64,000 nucleotides of DNA from Rhodococcoides fascians NBRC 12155 = LMG 3623 (GCF_001894785.1 NZ_BCWW01000019.1:1-64000); one strand, 5' to 3'; shown: positions 8,058-17,189, counted from the stretch's first letter. Notes: generated by a model not told the origin, from the letters alone. Numbers and translations: made by a program.

Positions 8058-9500
8058 TCACGCGCGCTGGATTCGGCCCACGATCACTGTGATGTTGTCG
8101 GTCGCACCGGTTTTGGCAATCTCAACGAGGCGTTCTGCGATGTGAATCGTGGAGCGTTGTCGCGCCTCCACCAACGTTGATTCGATGTCATTCTCGTGCA
8201 GTGAGCCTTTCCACAGACCGTCCGTGGCGACGAGCACGATGTCGCCTGGTTCTGCCTCGTGGGCCCACACATCGGGCGTGACCGACCGCGCACCACCGAT
8301 ACTGCGTGTGAGCGTGTTGCCGGTCGAATGGTCTGCCGTCAATCTTCTCAGTCGCCGACCTCGCGCAGGAAGAATGTAGACGCGGCTGTCACCGACATGG
8401 GCGCCGTACAGATAGCCGGTTTCATCCAAGTGAACGATATCCAGAGTCGTTGCTCTTCCTCGATCCGCGGGGTCGTCGTCCTGGCGCGCGCGGACGTCGG
8501 TGTTCGCACGCGTAACCGCCGACGCCAGACTCATGCCGTCTTCCTCGATCGCATCGCGGACTGCCCGCAGCGCAGCGCGAGATGCTTGACCGCCGGCAGA
8601 CCGCCCGCCGACCCCATCGGCTATACCCAGCAAAGACCCGCTGAGGATCGCCCAGTCCTGATTTTCTTTGCGCGGGCCGGCGTCCGTCGCGCTGTCGGCG
8701 TCGAAGAAGAGTGCGCCACCGCCGCCGCCGGGAAACGACAGTATTCGACCTACTGTCGATTCCTCGGTATCGATCCGGTCCGTCGATCGGCCGAACAACC
8801 GGTCAAGGGCTCCGCCTCGGGTGCTCGTACTCGTACTGGGCTCGCCACGATCGATTACGCGAGACGCAGGGGGCACACCGATATCGGTCATTTCGCTTTG
8901 CACAGAGTCGGTTTCACCGCCGAGTGGAACGTGACGGGTGACGGTCAGGCTGTCCGGGTTGACCGTTGCACGAGGCGCACTGAAATCGTCCGGACTCGCT
9001 TGCCGTAGCACCCGGTCGGGACCGAACGGTTGCGGTGCCGGTGTTCGCTCCGGACGGCGTTCATCGTGGAAGTCGAACAGGTTGCGAGACATGTCATTCC
9101 GATCGTCGCGGCGGGGGGAGGCGGCCTGTGATTGCGCCACAGGATCGAAGGGATCGTGTTCTGTCTGTTCCTCGCGATCGGTCCATGAAGCACCGGCCTG
9201 GGACCCAAGCCCTTGCCCACGTTCGCGGCGATACTTCAGGTCTGAAATGCCAATACCAGCAAACCGCCACACCATCAGTGGGACAACACTTCCCACGAGA
9301 AAGACTGCCAGTGCGGCGTTGTCACGGACGAAGTCGATTCTCCCCACACCGAAGACCAGCACAGCGACGAAAACGATCCACAACGCAGCGCAGGCTATCC
9401 GGGTACGCAGTGCCTCGCGGATCCCGATCTTCGCGGGCGGAACTGGCGAAGAGTTGGGGACCATCGCACGTGCCTCTCTCAGTGGTAGATGCTTGTTCAT
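8058..9500 (-). CDS. Membrane-anchored PP2C-type Ser/Thr phosphatase (480 aa)
   Basis: Two hydrophobic segments (about 35-55 and 62-80) anchor the protein. A low-complexity linker (about 95-250) follows, then a PP2C catalytic domain (about 260-478). Metal-binding and catalytic motifs are present: RKENQDW, GIADGVGG, GAHVGDSRVYI, LVATDGLW and TDNITVIVG. It should dephosphorylate Ser/Thr targets of the adjacent kinase, like PstP opposite PknA/PknB. The topology is unlike PstP: the membrane part is N-terminal rather than C-terminal. Its ATG overlaps the kinase stop codon (ATGA), so kinase and phosphatase are translationally coupled. Confidence 0.93.
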   Translation of the reverse strand: MNKHLPLREARAMVPNSSPVPPAKIGIREALRTRIACAALWIVFVAVLVFGVGRIDFVRDNAALAVFLVGSVVPLMVWRFAGIGISDLKYRRERGQGLGSQAGASWTDREEQTEHDPFDPVAQSQAASPRRDDRNDMSRNLFDFHDERRPERTPAPQPFGPDRVLRQASPDDFSAPRATVNPDSLTVTRHVPLGGETDSVQSEMTDIGVPPASRVIDRGEPSTSTSTRGGALDRLFGRSTDRIDTEESTVGRILSFPGGGGGALFFDADSATDAGPRKENQDWAILSGSLLGIADGVGGRSAGGQASRAALRAVRDAIEEDGMSLASAVTRANTDVRARQDDDPADRGRATTLDIVHLDETGYLYGAHVGDSRVYILPARGRRLRRLTADHSTGNTLTRSIGGARSVTPDVWAHEAEPGDIVLVATDGLWKGSLHENDIESTLVEARQRSTIHIAERLVEIAKTGATDNITVIVGRIQRA

Positions 9501-11911
9501 CGTATGCCCCTGACCGTCGAGCCGAGGCGTGCCAGAGCGTCCGACATCACGGCTTCGTCACCGCGGTTCTCGAGCAGCGCACCGGGGTCGGACAGGCTCT
9601 CACCCTCGGCCAACGTCAGAGCAGTGCGATCAACTCGATCGAGTGGGTTGTTCGATAGCCATCGTTCGACGAGATCAGCAAGCGGCGTAGGCACACCGGG
9701 GGTGATGACGTCCAGCCGGGGCGCGTCAGGCCTGGTCTTTTCCAGCCACCGTCGGTACTCGTCCGATCGGCGGTCGACTTTGCCGTTGTCGAGCAGGGGC
9801 ATGTCGACCCAACGGGACTCGGCGAAGTCACGCGGGTACGCCCCCGAGATGAGCCGATAGACCATTGCGCCCACTGACCACAGGTCGCACAGTGCCGTTT
9901 GATGGCCGAGTCCGCGCCCCGGGAGGATCTGTTCGATCGCGGCGTAGTTGTACGTGCCGGTGAAGGTGGAGTCCATGTCGGTGAACCCTGCTTGATCGAA
10001 TGCGCGGGTCGCTCCGGCGATACCGAAGTCGGTGAGCACAGCGTGAGGTTCTCCATTGATCAAGTCGACAAGGACGTTGGCAGGCTTGATGTCGAGGTGC
10101 AGGAAGCCGGCGCGGTGCGTCACGAGCAGAGCTTCCAGCGTCTGGTGGATCAACTCCAGCAGTGGAAGTATCGGCACTTCGTTACCCCATCGGTCCTCCA
10201 CGTACTTCTTCATATCGCCTAGCGGGTAGTGCCTCATGACGATGAACGGTCTCTCGGAATCGTCGTCTAGCTGCACGTCTTGTCCACTGACTATGTCGAC
10301 GACATGGTGCCGACCCAACGGAATGAGCCGAGCGAGAACGTCGCGTTCGAGCCCTTTTAACGCTGGCTGCTTGGCCGGCGCAAACGCAGGATCGATTTTC
10401 CCGATCTTGGCTACGAAGTATTCCTCCCGAGTCGTTTGGTCTTCGTCCTCACGATCTTTTCTGGTGCACAGCCAGAGGTCGTACCACCGTGTTCGAGCGT
10501 CCGGGAGTGGTTCCACGAGCTGGAATTTGTCCCCGTCAGTCGTTCGGAGGACGTATCCGGGTCCGACACCGTTCGTCGGTTCGGAGTCCGGGTCGACGAG
10601 TGTCTCCGGCTCATCGAGAACATCGTCACGGGCGTTGGTCGGGGATTGCCAGCGCCCCCGAATGTCGTCGGCTTGTTTCTCGAAGACGTCGGTGAAGAAC
10701 GCGCGGCGTTGATCGGCCGCGGGCTTCTTCCATCCCCTCTGCTTTTCCAGGAAGTGTGGAACAGCGTGCACAGAGTCGTTGATCTTCTCGGCCAGTTCGT
10801 TGTTCGCGTCGATGCTGTCCTTGCGGACCCGCGCGTCATGACCGGTGGTGCCGCCGACGAACTTCGCGGTCAACGGCACCAGATCGATGCTGGCGAGCAC
10901 GATGAACAACAGGATGCGTACTGCCCAGATAGTGGTTCCGTGTTCTCCGGAGGCAAGTGAGGACAGCGCGACGATCCGACGCAGTAGCCCGTTCTGGCTG
11001 GTGTCAGCCTCGCTGGGTACCGGTACAGCGTTGACCTGTTCGCTGACCAGAATCTGTGCTTGGCATGTATCGATGGCCTGCTGTGTCAGGTCAGTGCTCG
11101 TCGGTCCTTGGCCGCACGCTTGCAACTGGTCGGCGGTGAAGCCTGATGGTTTGAGTATCACCGTGTAGTCCTGGCGCGCAGCGACTGCTCGCTGAAGCGC
11201 TTCGTTCGCTCTCGCGACTGCAGCGGAGGCCTCTTGTCCTTCTGCGCCGAGCCCCGGGATGCCGGTTCCCGTCTCGCAGTCCGGTGCCGGGTTTGATTCG
11301 CACTTGAGCACGCGATTCGCGTCCTCGACCTGTTTCGTCGCGGCATCGACCGAGGCCGTGAGACGGTCGACGGCTGTGTTCGGGTACTCGATTTGCTCTT
11401 TGTACCTCTGCTCTGCCGATGCCTTGGCATCGAGCCGAGCCTGGTTGTACTCGTTCTGCTGCCGGACTGCTGCAGCATTGTTGTCTCGATCGACCTGCGC
11501 TGAGATCTCGTCGTCGAAAAGCGTCAGCTCAACGCCCTCGGCCATCAAGATCGCGATGCCCGCGGCGAGGAGAAAGCGCACGAAGAACAGGCTGAATTTG
11601 CTCCGCCACCGCGACGAGGTGAGCGGCCGGGAAACGATCAGGCGGTCGACGTTGAACACGACGATCGTCCACACCACTCCGATGGCAATCACCAGCGCCA
11701 GCGGCAGATTCGAGTAGCCAGTGGTAGCGAGCAGCACTGCGGAAATGCCCGAGATGATCGAGGTCACGATCACCGACATCCCCAGGCTGCAGTACCAGTT
11801 GAGCTCCGCTTTTTCCTTGATGTGCATCCAGTTGGCACCGCAGCAACCGAGTAGAAAGCGTGCGATGGGGCCGGGTCGAGTGATCGTGTCCGGTCGGGTG
11901 GGGGTTGTCAT
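9497..11911 (-). CDS. DUF4407-like membrane Ser/Thr protein kinase (804 aa)
   Basis: The N-terminal half resembles DUF4407 membrane proteins: four hydrophobic segments, FNVDRLIVSRPL after the second, and a long coiled-coil/extracytoplasmic-type region (about 135-310) with paired cysteines, before the last segment (about 325-345). The C-terminal half is a Hanks-type kinase: VAK lysine in EYFVAKIGK, HLDIKPANVL at 605-614 (D607, K609, N612), DFG at 628-630, and AIE in place of APE. HRD is HLD, so this is a non-RD kinase. The membrane part could sense envelope state and the kinase then act on the FHA proteins. It lies between the second DUF4407 gene and PP2C. Confidence 0.92.
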   Translation of the reverse strand: MTTPTRPDTITRPGPIARFLLGCCGANWMHIKEKAELNWYCSLGMSVIVTSIISGISAVLLATTGYSNLPLALVIAIGVVWTIVVFNVDRLIVSRPLTSSRWRSKFSLFFVRFLLAAGIAILMAEGVELTLFDDEISAQVDRDNNAAAVRQQNEYNQARLDAKASAEQRYKEQIEYPNTAVDRLTASVDAATKQVEDANRVLKCESNPAPDCETGTGIPGLGAEGQEASAAVARANEALQRAVAARQDYTVILKPSGFTADQLQACGQGPTSTDLTQQAIDTCQAQILVSEQVNAVPVPSEADTSQNGLLRRIVALSSLASGEHGTTIWAVRILLFIVLASIDLVPLTAKFVGGTTGHDARVRKDSIDANNELAEKINDSVHAVPHFLEKQRGWKKPAADQRRAFFTDVFEKQADDIRGRWQSPTNARDDVLDEPETLVDPDSEPTNGVGPGYVLRTTDGDKFQLVEPLPDARTRWYDLWLCTRKDREDEDQTTREEYFVAKIGKIDPAFAPAKQPALKGLERDVLARLIPLGRHHVVDIVSGQDVQLDDDSERPFIVMRHYPLGDMKKYVEDRWGNEVPILPLLELIHQTLEALLVTHRAGFLHLDIKPANVLVDLINGEPHAVLTDFGIAGATRAFDQAGFTDMDSTFTGTYNYAAIEQILPGRGLGHQTALCDLWSVGAMVYRLISGAYPRDFAESRWVDMPLLDNGKVDRRSDEYRRWLEKTRPDAPRLDVITPGVPTPLADLVERWLSNNPLDRVDRTALTLAEGESLSDPGALLENRGDEAVMSDALARLGSTVRGIR

Positions 11912-11990
11912 GGCCGTGGCCTTTCCGAATGCTGCTGAACGCCGACGGGATCGGCATCACGATGGTCGCAGGTGTTGAAGTAACTAGAAG

Positions 11991-13157
11991 TCATCCGCGT
12001 CGGCCGCTCTGCACGAGAAACAACAGAGGTAGGAGATCCACGCTGACCAGAACGAAGAACAGCCCGACCACGACGAGCCAGACCGGGCCCGCGTTCTCGG
12101 AGTTCCACAGCAAGGAACCGAATGCCTCGAGGTGCGGGAGAAGCCCGTTGCTCGAGCGCGCGGGTGGGTGCTCCGGGGCGAGTTGGTCGACGCTCGATTC
12201 GACCAGCAGCATGCCCTGACAGCGGTCGGAATCGTAGGGCGTCAACTCGGTCGTCTGTTTCGAGTATCCGCACGTTGCAAGTTGGACTGCGTCGAAGGGG
12301 GCAGGCACCGGAAAGACGGTGTACTCGGCAAGCCGCTGCTGGGCCGAAGTGCGCTCAGTGGTGACAGCATCCAGCTCTTCATTGGCCGCCACCGACCGAG
12401 GGCCTATTCCTACTTCGCCTGTGCCGGAAAAACAATCGGGTGAAGACGTCATCTCGCACATCACCATTTGCCAGGCCCCGGCTTCGCGCATTTCAAGACC
12501 GGAGACTGCGTCCTGCAGGCTGTCTCGCATCTGCGCAGGCTGCGACAGTTGCTCGGCGTACATCCTCGACGCGACATCACGGTTGGCTTCTCGGCTGCGG
12601 TACCACTCGTTCAAGTCGTCTTGTTGATGCATCGCCACGTTCACCGCGACCTGAGAGCGAACCTCTTGCCCGAAGATCGCCATCCCGAACACCCAGGAAC
12701 CCGTCCCGGCAGTGAGCACGCTCACGGACGCCATGACGGCCACACTGACGAGATGCGATCCGGTTCGTCGCGACCGCGCGAACACGGTGGACGCCACGGT
12801 CGCCACCACGAGGCGGCGATACGAAAAGTAGAGGGCGGCAACAACGACGCTGACGATCGATGCCCACACAGGACCCATGTCGGCAAGCCCCGCAATGATC
12901 GTCGCGCTCAGCGCGACGATCATTGTCGAGAACAAACCAGCTACTCCGACGCTCTGCAGCAGAGTCCATGTACCAACGGGCGCAGTACGTACGTACGTCG
13001 GGCCGGCGCACCACACGAGCGCCTGGGAGAAACGACTCGGCCCGTACTGGCCGCTCAATTCCTCACCCCCTCGCTCGACTCCGCCGCCGACCGACCCGTC
13101 CGGATAGACCGTTGGCTCCTCGTCGTCGTAGGACGTCACGCTGCCTTCCCCGCTCAT
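11991..13157 (-). CDS. DUF4407-like membrane protein, paralogue of the kinase's sensor half (388 aa)
   Basis: Four hydrophobic stretches and a soluble middle region align by eye with the N-terminal half of the neighbouring kinase. Both have a CExxxxPDCxxGTG pattern, QLxxCG, a DxCQxxLLVxE segment, SNGLL, and a final membrane helix with a VLxSxDLxPL motif. There is no kinase domain. A hetero-oligomer with the kinase sensor half is the simplest idea. The ATG overlaps the stop of the NYN gene (ATGA). The 79-base gap to the kinase gene contains no obvious terminator. Confidence 0.8.
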   Translation of the reverse strand: MSGEGSVTSYDDEEPTVYPDGSVGGGVERGGEELSGQYGPSRFSQALVWCAGPTYVRTAPVGTWTLLQSVGVAGLFSTMIVALSATIIAGLADMGPVWASIVSVVVAALYFSYRRLVVATVASTVFARSRRTGSHLVSVAVMASVSVLTAGTGSWVFGMAIFGQEVRSQVAVNVAMHQQDDLNEWYRSREANRDVASRMYAEQLSQPAQMRDSLQDAVSGLEMREAGAWQMVMCEMTSSPDCFSGTGEVGIGPRSVAANEELDAVTTERTSAQQRLAEYTVFPVPAPFDAVQLATCGYSKQTTELTPYDSDRCQGMLLVESSVDQLAPEHPPARSSNGLLPHLEAFGSLLWNSENAGPVWLVVVGLFFVLVSVDLLPLLFLVQSGRRG

Positions 13158-13765
13158 TGCGCTGCCCGATCGGTAGTCCGTAACTGCGGCCGACTATCGG
13201 CCATCCGCGCTGCGAACACGGCGACACCCGAGCTGCGCTCGGACGCACGTGGGCCACGCCGCGCTGCGCTCGTCGAATGCGCGTTATGCGCCTCGACAAC
13301 ACGGTCCGATCCACGAAGACAGATCAGATCGTCACAGCTGCAGTACAGTTCGGCGCTCACACCGACGCCGGAGGCAACGACCTGAACGACTCGAACGCCG
13401 GCAGCCCGGAGCGCGCGTGCAAGCGGTGCGAAGATGTGGTCCCCGGACGCGATGATCACCTCATCGTGCTGGTGAGCCACCCTGCCCACATCCACCGAAT
13501 CGAGCAACGCGAGGTCCGCGGCATCCGGCGCGGACGTGACACCGATACGCCGAGCGTTCGCCGGGACGGCGAAGAATGCCGGCGCGGCATGTCGCCAGGC
13601 TGCGGCGACCGTAATCTGGTCACGCTCTCCGACACCCACATCGGTGACGTAGTCCGCCCACCAGGCGGAGCATCGGACAGCGGAAACGTCGCCGGACACC
13701 ATGTTCTCGATGTCGAGCAAGTGCAATCTGGATGGATCGATTCGGCTAGCCCGGTCGTCGCTCAT
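13154..13765 (-). CDS. NYN-domain-like (PIN-fold) putative RNase (203 aa)
   Basis: The layout fits NYN/PIN-like nucleases: LHLLDIENM near the N-terminus with the first acidic residue, DAADLALLDSV in the middle, then VIIASGDHIFAPLARALRAAG with a conserved D, and a following VVQVVAS strand. Such proteins usually cleave RNA with Mg2+. The C-terminal 50 residues are basic and low-complexity. ATG 13765 follows GGAGA. An upstream in-frame ATG at 13882 lies in the promoter region. It is the first gene of the six-gene operon, so an RNA-processing step is tied to the envelope signalling genes. Confidence 0.72.
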   Translation of the reverse strand: MSDDRASRIDPSRLHLLDIENMVSGDVSAVRCSAWWADYVTDVGVGERDQITVAAAWRHAAPAFFAVPANARRIGVTSAPDAADLALLDSVDVGRVAHQHDEVIIASGDHIFAPLARALRAAGVRVVQVVASGVGVSAELYCSCDDLICLRGSDRVVEAHNAHSTSAARRGPRASERSSGVAVFAARMADSRPQLRTTDRAAQ

Positions 13766-13881
13766 GACTTCTCCGATCTCCGTCAGGACCCGCATATACG
13801 GGGTCTGACGATGATCAAACTGGAGGAGAGGCGACGACAACAGAATCGGTGCGTCCCCTTTGCCCGGGAACCTTGAATGCA

Positions 13882-13911
13882 ACTACAGAACGACTGTTTG
13901 GCCGATGTCAA
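13882..13911 (-). promoter_or_regulatory. Promoter of the NYN-kinase-PBP operon
   Basis: On the minus strand TTGACA (13911-13906) and TGTAGT (13887-13882) are separated by 18 bases, a good sigma-70-like pair, about 115 bases before the ATG at 13765. The -35 box overlaps the 3' end of the methyltransferase gene. The long leader has a weak inverted repeat near 13784-13808 (TCAGgACCC / GGGTcTGA). Confidence 0.55.
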
Positions 13912-15302
13912 CGGCTCAAGCTCTGCACGCCGACTCCCACGATATCTCGCGAGGTCGGTGGGGTAACCGCGTTTCCGCACATCCGAACATTTCGCTGCTT
14001 GGTTCCCCCGCGTAGAACGTACGTCGACGCGAAGCCCATTGCGCCTTTGAGTTCCGGTACGTCGAGCATTCTGAAGGACAGGTCTTCGACAGCGATCGGT
14101 CGGCGTGTGGACTTTCGATGGTGAGCGGCAGCGGGCACGACCAAGCCATGGTGGTTACCCGATGCCGTCACGGTGCAGAGAGCGTCGCTGACCGATCGCG
14201 CAGTCGAACCTCCACCTCGCAGCTCTGCGATGAACGGGGTGATCACCGCATGATGGCGGCCGCCCGCGGATACGGTCGACAGCGCCTCCGAGGTTCGATG
14301 ATTCTTCGACTGGCCCCGCAGCACCGACACGAACGGCTCGAACACCGGGGCCCGCCCCTCAGACGGCCGTGATCTTGCCTGCCGATACTCGAACAGCGTG
14401 CCCGCGGCTTCTCTCGCGTCCTCGGCATGCGGAGCTGCCCAATACCGGTCGATGCCGGCCTGGATTCGTGCGATCGTTTTCGGCTTCAACGGACGAGTGC
14501 GGTCCCCTATCCGCTGGCCGGTCTTGGTCCAGTCGATGATGGTCGAGGCAGGGAGCCAGTCGGGCTCGAGCACGGTGTCCGCACACGCACGTGCGGGGCA
14601 CCGGTAGGAGTACTGGCTACGGTACTTACCCACAGCCACCCCTGGGTTCTTCCAGGCCTGCAACGCACGCACGGGCCCGCAGCGAGAGCAGGTTGCCGGC
14701 GGACGGACCACGGTCTCGAAGTCAGGTGCCCGGTTGCCGGCCTTCCAGAAGCACACATAGAGGCGATCGCGGGACTGCGGCGCTGGTGTCCCAAAAGTCC
14801 ATGAGTGCATCGAATTCAGGCAGATAAGGCGATGTTCGTAACCGAGGGCGTGCATCGCCGCGATCCATGGCCTGTAGAGAGGCCATGAGTAGATCTCGAC
14901 GACGTTCTCGACGAAAACCAATTCGTATCGGTGATACTCGGTGAACCGAACGACGTCCCACATCGTCGCCCTCGATCGCTCGGCGGCCTCGGACGGTAGG
15001 TCGTCGGACAGTAACGAGATCTGCGCGGCGAGGCGCTTGGCCCCGCGAGCATTCGAGTGCCAGGTGCATTCGGGGCTGAACCATCCGATTGTCGTGCGAG
15101 GAAACAGCTTCGGAGTGATCTGAGAGAGGTCCGCGAGGATGTGCTCGGTGTGCTGGTGGTTGTACTGGTGCGTCTCGATTGCCTTGTCCCAGTGGTTCGA
15201 CGCTGCCGATACCCTCACCCCGGGGATGGCGATCATTCCGGTCGTAGATCCGCCGGCACCGCAGAAGAAGTCCGATGCCGTGATGTCGAGCGATCCTCTC
15301 AT
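13908..15302 (-). CDS. C5 cytosine DNA methyltransferase (464 aa)
   Basis: It carries the ordered motifs of 5-methylcytosine methyltransferases: I (DFFCGAGGST), IV (SPECTWHS, the nucleophile Cys in a PEC rather than PPC context), VI (FVENV), VIII (QSRDRLYV) and X (GNAVTPP). A CxxC/CPARAC segment (about 215-250) suggests a small zinc element in the target-recognition part. No restriction endonuclease gene is adjacent, so it is an orphan or phage-like self-protection enzyme. ATG 15302 overlaps the DUF5131 stop (ATGA). Confidence 0.9.
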   Translation of the reverse strand: MRGSLDITASDFFCGAGGSTTGMIAIPGVRVSAASNHWDKAIETHQYNHQHTEHILADLSQITPKLFPRTTIGWFSPECTWHSNARGAKRLAAQISLLSDDLPSEAAERSRATMWDVVRFTEYHRYELVFVENVVEIYSWPLYRPWIAAMHALGYEHRLICLNSMHSWTFGTPAPQSRDRLYVCFWKAGNRAPDFETVVRPPATCSRCGPVRALQAWKNPGVAVGKYRSQYSYRCPARACADTVLEPDWLPASTIIDWTKTGQRIGDRTRPLKPKTIARIQAGIDRYWAAPHAEDAREAAGTLFEYRQARSRPSEGRAPVFEPFVSVLRGQSKNHRTSEALSTVSAGGRHHAVITPFIAELRGGGSTARSVSDALCTVTASGNHHGLVVPAAAHHRKSTRRPIAVEDLSFRMLDVPELKGAMGFASTYVLRGGTKQRNVRMCGNAVTPPTSRDIVGVGVQSLSR

Positions 15303-16264
15303 CGTCCGGCTCCGTCGGGCACGCTGTCCCACACCCGTCGGTCGAGGATCCGGCCGGCGGCCTTACGGCCGACTCGTCGAACTTCGGTGCCGTCGTCGAA
15401 GTGGTGGTAGTCGCGGAATCTGGCGATCACCTCCGCTGGTGCCCACTCGCCCCACTGCTTGAACAGAAAGGGCACATCGGCAGCGGTGCACTGGTCCCGG
15501 ATCTCTCGTACCCATCGCGGATGCATAGGCCGTGCCCCGCGGCCGGACTCACCGCCAACGATCACCCAGTCGAGCGCTGGTTCGCGCTCGCCGCCGCATT
15601 TCGAGTCTTCGACCGAACGGAGCCCGTCGCGAGTCAGCGCTCCTCCGATTCTGCTGGGTCGTAGGCGCGTGAAGTCGATCGGTCCGAGGAGCGGTTCGGC
15701 AGAGACGAACCGAAGAGCTGCAGGCGTGTCCAGCAGCGCCCATACTCGCAGGTCTGCAGTCTTCTGGTCTTCGGCCGAGACGCCGATCCACAGGTTCGGC
15801 AGCGGCCAGCTCTGGTACCAGACATCGGCGGGGCGGAAGGCTGCGACGACGCCAGCGATGGCGTCGTCGACGGCGCGGCGGAAGGCATCGGACTGGAGCA
15901 GTGCCCGCATCCGAGCGGGTCTCTTGGTGAGCAATTGAAAGGTGTGCTGGCGGGCGAGCGCGATCACCGCGAACACCGCGAACACCCGGGCGATGTAGTC
16001 GTCCGGGATTGCTGGATGGAAGAGGTCGCTCATCGAATTCACGAAGATCCGGCGTGGCCGGCTCCATCGCAGCGGCTGGTCGAGCTTGCCGGGGCGCATC
16101 TCGACGTCGAATCCGTGCTCGAAGTAGTGCCCCGGTGTGCCGCGGAACCGCTCAGCGAGGGTTTGGGCGTAGCAATGATCGCAGCCCGACGAGACTGCGG
16201 TGCAGCCGGTGACCGGGTTCCAGGTTGCGTCGGTCCATTCGATGGCCGTGGCGTCGCCCATCAT
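15299..16264 (-). CDS. Phage Gp37/Gp68-type protein (DUF5131 family, 321 aa)
   Basis: It begins with the family signature IEWTDATWNPVTGC followed by CDHCYA, then FVNSMSDLFHP, LLTKRPARM, LWIGVSAED, SAEPLLGPID, VIVGGESG and PFLFKQWGEW. The clustered cysteines suggest a metal or iron-sulfur site. The biochemical role is not established to my knowledge. These proteins are frequent in phages and mobile elements, often near DNA-modification genes, as here. The gene overlaps both neighbours by 4 bases. Confidence 0.9.
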   Translation of the reverse strand: MMGDATAIEWTDATWNPVTGCTAVSSGCDHCYAQTLAERFRGTPGHYFEHGFDVEMRPGKLDQPLRWSRPRRIFVNSMSDLFHPAIPDDYIARVFAVFAVIALARQHTFQLLTKRPARMRALLQSDAFRRAVDDAIAGVVAAFRPADVWYQSWPLPNLWIGVSAEDQKTADLRVWALLDTPAALRFVSAEPLLGPIDFTRLRPSRIGGALTRDGLRSVEDSKCGGEREPALDWVIVGGESGRGARPMHPRWVREIRDQCTAADVPFLFKQWGEWAPAEVIARFRDYHHFDDGTEVRRVGRKAAGRILDRRVWDSVPDGAGR

Positions 16265-16449
16265 CGCTCTTCCGGGTCGTGGAGGGCATCGAGGAGCTGG
16301 AATCGTAGATCGGCGTCAATCGCGAACGAGATCCCCCTGCTGGGCAATTCGATCGTGTAGCTGTTTCGATCAGGTGCGGTCGTGATGATCCATGGGTTGG
16401 GGTGGAGCGGGACAGCGTTTGTGTCGGTGGTGGGGTCGGTTTCGGTCAT
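16261..16449 (-). CDS. Small hypothetical protein (62 aa)
   Basis: Short, Thr/Pro-rich N-terminus followed by IELPSRGISFAIDADLRFQLLDAL. No family recognised. ATG 16449 follows AGGA at good spacing, and its stop overlaps the DUF5131 start by 4 bases, which argues for a real translated gene in this tightly packed operon. Confidence 0.6.
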   Translation of the reverse strand: MTETDPTTDTNAVPLHPNPWIITTAPDRNSYTIELPSRGISFAIDADLRFQLLDALHDPEER

Positions 16450-16469
16450 GGCGTCCTCCGAACGTTGGG

Positions 16470-17189
16470 TCATTGGCTGCAGACGCTCGACGCTGTTCGC
16501 GCATCGGCGCTGGTGATGTCGAGGTCGTATTTCGCGGCCACGGTGAGATACGAAGTGACGTAACGGCATTGGTATGGCGCGTTGGGTGGCAGCCAGGTGT
16601 CGATTCCCTTGTCCGACTTCTGCTGATTCGTACGTCCGTCCACCGCGAGCAAGTTGATGTCGACGTCGTTGGCGAAGGCGGTTCGCTGGTCGATCGACCA
16701 GGCCCACGCCCCTGCGTCCCACGCCCTCGCCAACGGGTACACGTGATCGATCTGAATCTTCCCGAGGTCGTCGATCGTCGATCCTGTGTAGGGGTCGTGG
16801 AGTATCCCTGCTGCGACTTTGCAGTCGCGGGTTCCGGGCTTGAACTCGACGTCGATCAGTTGGGTTGCCAGGACGTCGTTTCGAGTGTCACAGCCGTTGT
16901 GCGATCCAGGGGCGGACGAGTCATCGGTCCACGCCGGGCCGAACACGCACCCTGAGCCCTTCTTGCAGGATCGGTCGTATCCATCGACGTCTGCGAGCGA
17001 GTCCACCGTTTCGAGCTGAGCGAGGAGCTGCGCGATGGGTACAGGCGTGCTCGCCGCGGCTGGGTCTGGGGTGTTGACCACCGCTAGTCGTGAGAGCGGA
17101 TCGGCGTGCGTTCCGAACGTGTACGTCCCGACCGCGAGTACGGCCATCACGATGGGCACCGCGATGCGGAGTCGTCCGCGCGCGCTCAT
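16470..17189 (-). CDS. Secreted DUF1524-type HNH nuclease (239 aa)
   Basis: An N-terminal hydrophobic segment (about 8-27) is a signal peptide or membrane anchor. The mature part has the GmrSD-C/DUF1524-like HNH signature: IQIDHVYPLARAWDAGAW, then FANDVDINLLAVDGRTNQQKSD and WLPPN, with catalytic His in DHV and Asn in INLL. Cysteine pairs suggest disulfides, consistent with export. Such secreted nucleases are common in actinobacteria. A role in nutrient DNA use or in conflict is inference. The start overlaps the stop of the upstream small membrane gene (ATGA). Confidence 0.85.
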   Translation of the reverse strand: MSARGRLRIAVPIVMAVLAVGTYTFGTHADPLSRLAVVNTPDPAAASTPVPIAQLLAQLETVDSLADVDGYDRSCKKGSGCVFGPAWTDDSSAPGSHNGCDTRNDVLATQLIDVEFKPGTRDCKVAAGILHDPYTGSTIDDLGKIQIDHVYPLARAWDAGAWAWSIDQRTAFANDVDINLLAVDGRTNQQKSDKGIDTWLPPNAPYQCRYVTSYLTVAAKYDLDITSADARTASSVCSQ

